Positions 15,026-20,489 of a stretch of 20,489 nt of DNA are shown one piece after another (the stretch's first letter is position 1; each line of letters starts with the position of its first letter). The stretch covers positions 1 to 20,489 of the IMG/VR virus record IMGVR_UViG_3300048033_000063; one strand, written 5' to 3'. This DNA is from a virus. Under the pieces are notes generated by a model, which was given only the letters and a program-made list of their open reading frames with translations, was not told the DNA's origin and ran no database searches. The position numbers were made by a program, and so were the translations under genes.

Positions 15026-15030
15026 CCCGA

Positions 15031-15231
15031 CTAATAGATAAAGTTCCACAGCTCTTCATGTACAAAAGCTGAATTGTCGTTCATCAGGTCAAGCTCCTGT
15101 TCTGTAGCAGGACGACCCTTGTAAGTTGCGCTTGATATGTAAGCGTCACAATAGTCTGGGTAGTCTGCATGACACACGTCCTCGAACTCAATGTCCGTAA
15201 CCTGATGAAAGTCTATCGTTTTAATTTCCAC
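15031..15231 (-). CDS. Hypothetical phage protein, 66 aa, GTG start
   Basis: This is an acidic protein with FHQVTDIEFEDVCHADYPDYCDAYIS, GRPATEQELDLMND and FVHEELW. Such a pattern of small phage proteins looks familiar to me, but I cannot name the family. A GTG at 15231 is preceded by AAGGAG with nine bases between, which makes it the best start. The frame stays open further back to 15309, with an ATG at 15297, but that stretch reads through repeat copies and lacks a ribosome site. The start codon lies inside a copy of the CAGTGGAAAT repeat. It is the first gene of the leftward array. Confidence 0.65.
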   Translation of the reverse strand: MEIKTIDFHQVTDIEFEDVCHADYPDYCDAYISSATYKGRPATEQELDLMNDNSAFVHEELWNFIY

Positions 15232-15350
15232 TGTAGGGGTCTCCTTAAATTTTTTCAGGTTGTACCATATTTCCACTGCGGGGGTCAACCCTTGCATCCT
15301 TATTTCCACTGGTGGGGCGCATCCATATTTCCACTGGTGGGGGGGTCGAG
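15223..15350 (-). repeat. Cluster of four CAGTGGAAAT repeats
   Basis: On the minus strand, four copies of a motif resembling ACCCC-nn-CAGTGGAAATA begin near 15244, 15287, 15317 and 15347. Each is a C-rich run followed by CAGTGGAAAT. A fifth, diverged copy lies at 15004-15025 within a promoter spacer. The copy at 15268-15287 also carries TTGACCCC, the same -35-like start as the promoter copy, but no good -10 follows. The arrangement suggests operators, but an RNA-level role is possible because all copies face one way. Confidence 0.75.
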
Positions 15351-15393
15351 TAGCTCACATTCGATTTTTTGCAAGCGTTTTTTGGAATGTAAC

Positions 15394-15560
15394 TATAGGT
15401 TGCATGCTGCACCGCAGAATACACTTCACGCATAGGTTGTGCGAAAAACTTTTGCTCACTCTCTCATAGGTTGTAAGAATAGAACGAGTCTAATACTACC
15501 ATAGGTTGAAAATCCTTGGTTCGCGTTTGAATTGTGTTCGCATAGGTCATGCAACCTATA
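15394..15560 (+). repeat. ATAGGTTG repeats, iteron- or operator-like
   Basis: The nonamer (C/T)ATAGGTTG starts at 15394, 15431, 15465 and 15500, with a variant CATAGGTCA at 15541, giving spacings of 37, 34, 35 and 41 bases. The last one pairs with an inverted copy at 15551-15560 to form ATAGGT-N6-ACCTAT. The units are too short, and the intervening sequence too unrelated to spacers, for a CRISPR. They lie between divergent operons and could bind a regulator or a replication initiator. Confidence 0.75.
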
Positions 15561-15651
15561 CGAGAAAATTTCTACAGGACAACTTAAAGGTGTGTCCGTT
15601 CAATGGTTTTACACTATAGGAAAAGATAGTTCAACCATTAAACCATCTCTT

Positions 15652-15680
15652 TTCTGGTGCGGTTTTTTGGCCTATATAAT
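15652..15680 (+). promoter_or_regulatory. Rightward sigma70-type promoter
   Basis: A perfect -10 hexamer TATAAT (15675-15680) lies 17 bases after a weak -35 candidate, TTCTGG (15652-15657). The start of RNA would fall near 15687, just before the GGAGG of the 22-residue peptide. It is the obvious driver of the peptide and the 507-residue protein. The weak -35 suggests activator dependence or a short-lived early promoter. Confidence 0.6.
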
Positions 15681-15706
15681 GTGTATCAACTTTATGGAGG
15701 ATTCAC

Positions 15707-15775
15707 ATGTTGGTATTTTTTGGAATGTTCTTTGTCGCGGTTGCGATTGTCACAATCTTAATTGAAGGAATTTGA
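15707..15775 (+). CDS. 22-residue hydrophobic membrane peptide
   Basis: A 22-codon frame starts at ATG 15707 with GGAGG (15696-15700) six bases upstream, a strong ribosome site, and ends in TGA at 15773-15775. The product is nearly all hydrophobic (starting MLVFFGMFFVAVAIV and ending ILIEGI), enough for one membrane helix. It follows the TATAAT promoter directly, and its end supplies the AAGGA ribosome site for the next gene, which starts four bases after its stop codon. It may be a functional small membrane protein or a leader peptide that couples translation. No family is recognised. Confidence 0.6.
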   Translation: MLVFFGMFFVAVAIVTILIEGI

Positions 15776-15779
15776 ACCA

Positions 15780-17303
15780 ATGGAAAACAACGTATCTAAA
15801 ACTACCCAAACATATATTGATTTTACCACCGGCATTGTCACATGCCCTAGTGTGTGTGAATGGTCAATTCTACATGGGAAAATCGAACGGGTGTTAATGT
15901 TAGCAAATCCAGACATAGCGCATCACATGGACGGTCTGGTGCGATACATTCAACCCACGTTTGATGGTAAACTATTGAGTGTGTATGCAAACGCGGATGA
16001 CCTAGCGCGCGGCAAACGTACCATAGGCAAACCCGCGAAATTGATACGCAAGTTTTGTGATAAGCCAAACGCGGATGATCTAGAGTCTTTTGCAATCTGG
16101 TTTAACGATGTTGCATTGGCTAATGATGGTTTGACCGTCAAAACATGCACCAAACCAGAAACATTCGCGCGTATCTACAAAGCGGATGTTCAAAAGGGAA
16201 CTGATGCGCGTTTGGGTAGTGACCGCAAGAGTCTTTCATCATCGTGCATGCGTTATGAATTTAATCACCTACCGCACCATCCTGCATGGATTTATGGTAG
16301 TGGCGATTTCACGCTTGCATGGGTTGAAAATGCAGCGGGTAAAGTTTGCGCGCGTGTGGTCATCTGCACCCGCACATCAACTAAAACGGGTCTAACATGT
16401 TTTGTGCGCGCGCCTATTTATACAAATTCAAACGCTGCGGCGGATATGTTGGAGGCATGGTGCGATGATCAGAAAGCCCTAGTAAGCGATCAAGAAAAGC
16501 GAACATGGGTGAACGCGCGACTCTTGCGTGTGGAGGTGAACGATGGGTTCCTAGCGCCATATTTTGATCGCGACTCTAGCGTAAAAGATACGGGGGAATA
16601 TCTGGTGGTATCTCGCGCGGGTGAAATTGATCTAGCATCAACACATGGCACCGTGAACACTTACGAGAACACATGTAATTCTTGCGGGTGTGGCGTTGAT
16701 GAATATGACGCTTATTACCACGAAAATCATGACGGCGCATGGTGCGGTCAGTGTTTTAGCGATGAATTTACATTATGCGAATGTTGCCATGAATATGAAC
16801 CACATGATCAAATCAATAATGTTGATGGTGATTCCGTGTGTGACCACTGCGTTGAACATTCGGGAAATTACGCTTACACAATCGCGGATGAATGGCACAA
16901 TCTAGACAACGTGATTTTTGACGTTGATGGTGATGCACATGGGATTAACGATGACACATGGTTTGAGTCTGATGTTGATGGTGAAATATACCACGTTGAT
17001 AATGAGGCCAACTTGCCCACATGGTTTCCCGATCGGATGACCGTTGAACAAGCAATGGAGTCTGGGCATTGGAACCGCAAGCACATCACCCGTATTGAGT
17101 GGCGTCAACGTAGGTTTGGCGCGTTCCGTTTACCGCGTTCAACTTGGCGCTCTGACCCGTCAATGGTAGGGGAAGGGACACACGTCAAAACACATGAAAT
17201 TGTGTGGGTGTTAAAAGACCACCTTGAATGGGACGGGTGTGAGATAGCCGACAATCAACTAGACTTATTTGATGACGGTAAATTCTTTACTATCGCGCTA
17301 TAG
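15780..17303 (+). CDS. Unknown 507-residue protein with four CxxC zinc-finger-like pairs
   Basis: I do not recognise this protein. Residues 1-290 form a mixed domain with no clear motif. Residues 299-357 carry four C-x2-C pairs (C299/C302, C322/C325, C333/C336, C354/C357), a spacing that suggests two zinc sites of RING or LIM style. An acidic stretch with repeated DVDGD/DVDGE follows (about 375-410), then a basic, tryptophan-rich segment and an acidic end. The ATG at 15780 has AAGGA ten bases upstream; an in-frame TTG at 15762 is less likely. The gene is richer in GCG/CGC codons than its neighbours and has its own promoter and terminator, so it may be an acquired cargo gene or a host-takeover protein. 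Confidence 0.85.
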   Translation: MENNVSKTTQTYIDFTTGIVTCPSVCEWSILHGKIERVLMLANPDIAHHMDGLVRYIQPTFDGKLLSVYANADDLARGKRTIGKPAKLIRKFCDKPNADDLESFAIWFNDVALANDGLTVKTCTKPETFARIYKADVQKGTDARLGSDRKSLSSSCMRYEFNHLPHHPAWIYGSGDFTLAWVENAAGKVCARVVICTRTSTKTGLTCFVRAPIYTNSNAAADMLEAWCDDQKALVSDQEKRTWVNARLLRVEVNDGFLAPYFDRDSSVKDTGEYLVVSRAGEIDLASTHGTVNTYENTCNSCGCGVDEYDAYYHENHDGAWCGQCFSDEFTLCECCHEYEPHDQINNVDGDSVCDHCVEHSGNYAYTIADEWHNLDNVIFDVDGDAHGINDDTWFESDVDGEIYHVDNEANLPTWFPDRMTVEQAMESGHWNRKHITRIEWRQRRFGAFRLPRSTWRSDPSMVGEGTHVKTHEIVWVLKDHLEWDGCEIADNQLDLFDDGKFFTIAL

Positions 17304-17329
17304 CATCACCCACCATTGCAAACGATTAG

Positions 17330-17351
17330 ACCCACCTAGTGTGGGTTTTTT
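17330..17351 (+). terminator. Intrinsic terminator after the 507-residue gene
   Basis: ACCCAC (17330-17335) and GTGGGT (17341-17346) form a perfect 6-bp stem around a 5-base loop, followed immediately by a run of T (17346-17351). It lies 27 bases past the stop and closes the small rightward unit. Confidence 0.8.
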
Positions 17352-17382
17352 CTTGTTTGGTCATCACCTGTAGAAATTCCGC

Positions 17383-17393
17383 ATAGGTTGCAT
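17383..17393 (+). repeat. Isolated ATAGGTTGCAT copy
   Basis: The 11 bases ATAGGTTGCAT are identical to 15395-15405 on the other side of the rightward unit, so the unit of about 2 kb is bracketed by the same repeat. An inverted partner CACCTAT lies about 20 bases further right. Confidence 0.65.
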
Positions 17394-17934
17394 TAACACC
17401 CGTAACACACCTATAAGGGGAAATCGTCAGGTAATGGGGTTTTAGCATGTGGCGGGTGTGGTAGTGACCAAAGTTTTTACCCCTACTGCGTGGCGCTTAT
17501 ATTGAGTGTGCGGGCACATCTGGTTTTCTAGTGTTGTCAATCGGTTGTGGTGTGGTTTGCTATTGCGAATCATTTGCAAGTGGGGTGTGTGTTATCTTGT
17601 GTGGGCCTGCCGATTCGCCCGCCGTGTCAAGCAAAAATGTTTGTCAAGTGTTATTTTTATGTATTACTGTTGTATTTTTGTCACAGTATGACTAGAGCTA
17701 TACCAAAGTATACAAGAGCTATACCAAAGTATATCCAATGGGACCCTTAGTATTATACAGCTATACTTTAGGGTAGTGGTGTATACCCCCATATCTACAA
17801 CATAAGAAAATTAGTTAGGGCTTCTTACGAAGGGGTAGGTGTGACAACCTGTCGCATTGACGAGTGTCATCTATACCTGAGTGTGACATTTATGCAACAA
17901 TATTAGCACACACAAAAAAAATTTACATTAGTCA
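17394..17934. other. Long non-coding stretch before the late promoter
   Basis: I see no convincing gene here. Short open frames exist (for example 17506-17691) but they have no ribosome site and odd, cysteine/tryptophan-rich products. The first half is rich in G and T on the plus strand. The second half is AT-rich with several TATACC/GGTATA sites and the 21-base tandem repeat. No tRNA fold is apparent. A position between a terminator and the terminase genes would suit a packaging start or replication site, but no such signal can be identified by eye. Confidence 0.5.
17694..17733 (+). repeat. Tandem 21-base repeat
   Basis: AGAGCTATACCAAAGTATA occurs at 17694-17712 and again at 17715-17733, a period of 21 bases, or two helix turns. 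A partial inverted copy (CTATACTTTAGG) lies at 17761-17772. The repeat lies about 200 bases before promoter C and looks like a protein-binding array. It can also be read as two TRAIPKY heptads from an ATG at 17689, but that frame has no ribosome site. Confidence 0.75.
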
Positions 17935-17966
17935 GGAACATTATCCGTTTTTAGGTGCCTATATAC
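17935..17966 (+). promoter_or_regulatory. Phage-type promoter C before the terminase operon
   Basis: GGAACA (17935-17940), exactly 12 bases, then AGGTGCC (17953-17959) and TATATAC (17960-17966). This matches promoters A and B but faces rightwards. It would start a leader of about 190 bases ahead of the small terminase gene. Confidence 0.72.
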
Positions 17967-18066
17967 ATATAGAACACTTTAGTCCAGTCCCCTGTATAGG
18001 ACCACTACCTAATATAGTATAAGTATACCCTTAAGTATTAGTCTTGGGTATACACATCAGATACCC

Positions 18067-18136
18067 TCCCCCTATCAACCACAGTAAACCTAGCCACATA
18101 TCATGCGTAGACGTAACTGTGCCGATGGTAGGGGGA
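18067..18136. repeat. 11-bp inverted repeat before the small terminase gene
   Basis: TCCCCCTATCA (18067-18077) pairs with TGGTAGGGGGA (18126-18136), with ten Watson-Crick pairs and one G-T pair in RNA, around a 48-base loop. It lies in the presumed leader of the late operon and close to the terminase start. It may be an RNA structure affecting expression or part of a packaging recognition site. Confidence 0.6.
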
Positions 18137-18161
18137 AGTGGTTTTATCAGTAAGAGAACCC

Positions 18162-18560
18162 ATGCACAAAGAACCTTTGCCATATAGTGAAGTGATTGCT
18201 AAGAATGTCCGTAAGGGCATCCGCAATGGTGTGGCTATTAAAGATATCCTAGCATCTATCCAGAAGTATCAGAACGCACCTAGTTCATCAGCTACATTCT
18301 ATAAGTTGTATGGTGGTGATATTGCTGAAGAGCGATCAGAGATTGTAGGGCAGATTGGTTCTGTAGTTATCCAACAGGCTATGGACGGTGACTTTAAGTC
18401 TCAGGAGCTATACTTACGCTCTAAGGGTGGTTGGTCGCCAACACAGACAAATATTGAGGTAGAAGCTGATAGCAACCCTGACGAAGATACATCTGCTATT
18501 GACTCCCTTATGACATTACTCGGCAAGAACAATGCAACCACAAGCGAAGATAACGGCTGA
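18162..18560 (+). CDS. terS: Small terminase subunit
   Basis: This 132-residue protein lies directly before the large terminase, with a 29-base overlap. The N-terminal half (VIAKNVRKGIRNGVAIKDILASIQKY) looks like a helix-turn-helix DNA-binding domain. The middle has SEIVGQIGSVVIQQAMDGDFKSQELYLRSKGGW, typical of small terminases, and the tail is acidic. It would recognise the packaging site and recruit the large subunit. The ATG at 18162 has AAGAGA upstream. A GTG at 18138 would add eight residues, but its G-rich site is too close. Confidence 0.8.
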   Translation: MHKEPLPYSEVIAKNVRKGIRNGVAIKDILASIQKYQNAPSSSATFYKLYGGDIAEERSEIVGQIGSVVIQQAMDGDFKSQELYLRSKGGWSPTQTNIEVEADSNPDEDTSAIDSLMTLLGKNNATTSEDNG

Positions 18561-19890
18561 TGTACTCAGAGGGCTACCTGACGAAGAGGTAGCTAAGTTA
18601 CTATCTGAGATTGGCCCTAAGAAAGCTGAAGAGCTTAGACATGACTGGGGCTTTTGGGCTAGACCTGAGCAACTAGAGCCTGATGGTGGATGGAACACTT
18701 GGGTAGCACTCGCTGGTCGTGGTTGGGGTAAGACTAGAGCAGGTGCTGAATGGGTAAGACACAGGATACGGTCGGGAGATAAGATTGTTCATTGTGTGGC
18801 TCCTACAAAAGGCGATGTACGCCGTGTTATGGTTGAGGGTGACAGTGGACTACTTAATGTATGTTGGTCGGGAGATACTACTTACCGTGGCAAACATATT
18901 GGTTTCCCTGTATGGTCCCCCACGAACAATAGTCTCACATGGGAGAATGGTGCAAAAGCAGTCTTCTTCTCAGCCGAAGACCCAGAACGACTAAGGGGCC
19001 CACAGGCGTATAGTGCATGGTGTGACGAGCTTTGTGCTTGGCGTAATGCACAAGACACTTGGGACATGATGATGTTTGGTCTACGTCTCGGTAAGCACCC
19101 TAAAGTATTTGTTACGACTACCCCTAAGACAACCAAGCTGATAAGAACGATACTAGACGATGAAAAGACGGTTGTCTCCAAGGGTAGCACTTATGACAAC
19201 GCTTCTAATCTTGCTGACACTTTTCTCGATGCAGTCAGGAAAACCTATGAAGGCACCCGTCTTGGTCGCCAAGAACTATATGCCGAAATACTTGACGAAG
19301 CATCGGGTGCTTTATGGAACAGAACTCTCTTAGCGAAGTGTGAAATTGAGAAAGACGAAGTTCCTAATCTTAGTCGGATTGTCGTGTCTATTGACCCTGC
19401 TATTACATCTAACGCAGAATCTGACATGACTGGTATTGTGGTTGCAGGTGTAGACCAAGAAGGTATTGCCTACGTCCTAGAAGACCACACAGGAAGATAT
19501 ACCCCGCAACAATGGGCAGCTAAGGCGGTAGAACTCTACCACGATCATATGGCTGATAGAGTTGTAGCGGAAAGAAACCAAGGTGGTGATATGGTTCGCC
19601 ACACACTACACACAGAAGACGAAAACCTACCAGTTAAGCTGGTTCATGCGTCAAGGGGCAAGATGGCACGAGCCGAACCTGTCTCTGCTTTATACGAACA
19701 GAATAAAGTAAAGCATGTACGTGGGTTGAATGATTTAGAAGATCAGATGGTACAGTGGGAACCTTTAGGGTCGATAGGCTCACCAGACCGTCTTGATGCA
19801 CTTGTATGGGCTTTAACCGACCTCTCACTCAACGGATACGCCAAGCCGCAACTAAAGTTGGCATACAGTTCTGCTAAAGGTTTAATGTAA
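18532..19890 (+). CDS. terL: Large terminase subunit, GTA/Terminase_6-like
   Basis: This 452-residue protein has the packaging ATPase motifs: Walker A AGRGWGKT (61-68), Walker B SAWCDE (D165, E166) and the coupling motif VTTTPK (194-199). The C-terminal RNase H-like nuclease has VVSIDPAI (D288), VVAERNQGG (E347) and SPDRLDALVWAL (D419, D422). The overall pattern resembles the large terminase of siphophages and of the Rhodobacter gene transfer agent rather than T7 gp19. It cuts concatemeric DNA and pumps it into the prohead. It overlaps terS by 29 bases and is followed by the portal gene after one base. Confidence 0.95.
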   Translation: MQPQAKITADVLRGLPDEEVAKLLSEIGPKKAEELRHDWGFWARPEQLEPDGGWNTWVALAGRGWGKTRAGAEWVRHRIRSGDKIVHCVAPTKGDVRRVMVEGDSGLLNVCWSGDTTYRGKHIGFPVWSPTNNSLTWENGAKAVFFSAEDPERLRGPQAYSAWCDELCAWRNAQDTWDMMMFGLRLGKHPKVFVTTTPKTTKLIRTILDDEKTVVSKGSTYDNASNLADTFLDAVRKTYEGTRLGRQELYAEILDEASGALWNRTLLAKCEIEKDEVPNLSRIVVSIDPAITSNAESDMTGIVVAGVDQEGIAYVLEDHTGRYTPQQWAAKAVELYHDHMADRVVAERNQGGDMVRHTLHTEDENLPVKLVHASRGKMARAEPVSALYEQNKVKHVRGLNDLEDQMVQWEPLGSIGSPDRLDALVWALTDLSLNGYAKPQLKLAYSSAKGLM

Positions 19891-19891
19891 G

Positions 19892-20489
19892 ATGGTCAAG
19901 AAACTCTCGGAGACCGAAGCAACCCAGATTCTAGGTGTTGCAGGTGATAACACACATAACGGTCAAATCCGTGCTGACGAGTTTCTACCAGAGTTACGTG
20001 GCAAGCGAGCTATCCGTAAGTTCCGTGAGATGCGTGATAACGACAGTACTATTGGTGCTGTCATGTATGCTACAGAGCAAGTACTACGTGATGTAGATAT
20101 CAAGGTCAAACCTGCGAATGACACCCCTGCAGCCTTACGTGAGGCTGAGTTTGTTGAGAGTGTCTTTCAGGATATGGACCACACACTAGACGACCACATC
20201 TCTGAGGCACTAGCTGCCCTGACATATGGCTTCTCTTGGTTTGAGGTGGTATACAAACGCCGTGAAGGGCCAAACAAGCGTTCATCTAAGTCCCGCTCTA
20301 AGTTTACTGATGGTCGCATTGGTGTACGTAAGATCGCCTCTCGTGCGCCTTGGACAGTCAATAAGTTCGATGTAGATGTAAAGACTGGTGATGTCTTGGG
20401 TGTACATCAGGATGGCACAGGTTTCGGTAATACGAACTACATCCCTACACGTAAGTCTTTGTACTACCGTACCACATCCATCAACAATG
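19892..20489 (+). CDS. Portal protein, DUF935/Mu gp29-like, 5' part
   Basis: An open frame starts at ATG 19892, one base after the terL stop, and runs off the window after 199 codons. NDSTIGAVMYATEQVLRDVDIKVKP (about 50-74), AEFVESVFQDMDHTLDDHISEALAAL and TYGFSWFEVVYKRREG form the pattern of DUF935/Mu gp29-type portal proteins. The portal forms the ring through which DNA enters the capsid. Its place right after terL supports the call. The C-terminal part is outside the window. Confidence 0.75.
   Translation, partial: MVKKLSETEATQILGVAGDNTHNGQIRADEFLPELRGKRAIRKFREMRDNDSTIGAVMYATEQVLRDVDIKVKPANDTPAALREAEFVESVFQDMDHTLDDHISEALAALTYGFSWFEVVYKRREGPNKRSSKSRSKFTDGRIGVRKIASRAPWTVNKFDVDVKTGDVLGVHQDGTGFGNTNYIPTRKSLYYRTTSINN

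Noticed and set aside
15245-15433. 62-residue minus-strand open frame across both repeat families
   Set aside because: It has no ribosome site, runs through the CAGTGGAAAT and ATAGGTTG repeats, and its composition follows the repeats rather than a protein.
15394-15560. CRISPR array
   Set aside because: The repeated unit is only about nine bases and one copy is inverted; CRISPR repeats are longer and uniform.
15532-15765. 77-residue plus-strand open frame before the 507-residue gene
   Set aside because: It covers the promoter and the well-marked 22-residue peptide in another frame and has no ribosome site.
17506-17750. Two overlapping plus-strand open frames, one containing a TRAIPKY tandem repeat
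   Set aside because: There is no ribosome site, the products are cysteine/tryptophan-rich, and the repeat is better read as a DNA element of two helix turns.
17352-18161. tRNA or other structured RNA gene
   Set aside because: I looked for acceptor and T-arm patterns in the gene-free stretches and found none; only simple inverted repeats are present.

Overview
The window is part of a tailed double-stranded DNA phage genome. It probably infects a marine alphaproteobacterium, most likely of the Rhodobacteraceae/roseobacter group. That host call is an inference from three things: a DUF1127 protein (a family concentrated in alphaproteobacteria), a large terminase resembling that of the Rhodobacter gene transfer agent, and a cobalamin-dependent ribonucleotide reductase. 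I see no integrase, repressor, tRNA, rRNA, insertion sequence or CRISPR array.

Layout: (1) 1-15231, minus strand: an almost gapless run of about 26 genes read leftwards, ending at a strong hairpin terminator at 57-87. Most neighbours overlap by 1-35 bases, often as ATGA or TAATG. (2) 15232-15706: a divergent regulatory region of about 475 bases, packed with two short repeat families. (3) 15652-17351, plus strand: a self-contained unit with its own sigma70-type promoter, a 22-residue hydrophobic peptide, a 507-residue cysteine-rich protein and a hairpin terminator. Its sequence style differs from the neighbours. (4) 17352-18161: about 800 bases without a convincing gene, holding a tandem repeat, a phage-type promoter and an inverted repeat. 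(5) 18162-20489, plus strand: the start of the packaging and structural operon (small terminase, large terminase, portal, cut by the window edge).

The leftward genes fall into three blocks. The first (15231 to 11885) holds a small unknown protein, a zinc peptidase, a SleB-type wall hydrolase, ThyX and a small sigma70-family factor. The second (11772 to 7562) holds a T7 gp4-like primase-helicase, a PAPS-reductase-like protein and a T7-like DNA polymerase. The third (7484 to 115) holds a probable ssDNA-binding protein, a FEN-type exonuclease, T7-type endonuclease I, a metallophosphoesterase, an adenine-methylase-like protein, MazG, DUF1127, class II ribonucleotide reductase, glutaredoxin, PhoH and DUF3310. 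Together they form a T7-like replication and recombination module plus nucleotide-supply genes.

The most interesting result is a shared bipartite element, GGAACA-N12-AGGTGCCTA followed by an AT-rich stretch. It occurs three times, with exactly 12 bases between the halves each time: before the primase operon, before the ssDNA-binding-protein operon, and (on the plus strand) before the terminase operon. A conventional sigma70 promoter lies ahead of the block that encodes the phage sigma factor. This suggests a cascade: host polymerase makes the phage sigma factor, which then switches on both the replication operons and the late operon. A second signal is a repeat family centred on CAGTGGAAAT, about ten copies all in one orientation, clustered in the divergent region but also present inside coding genes.
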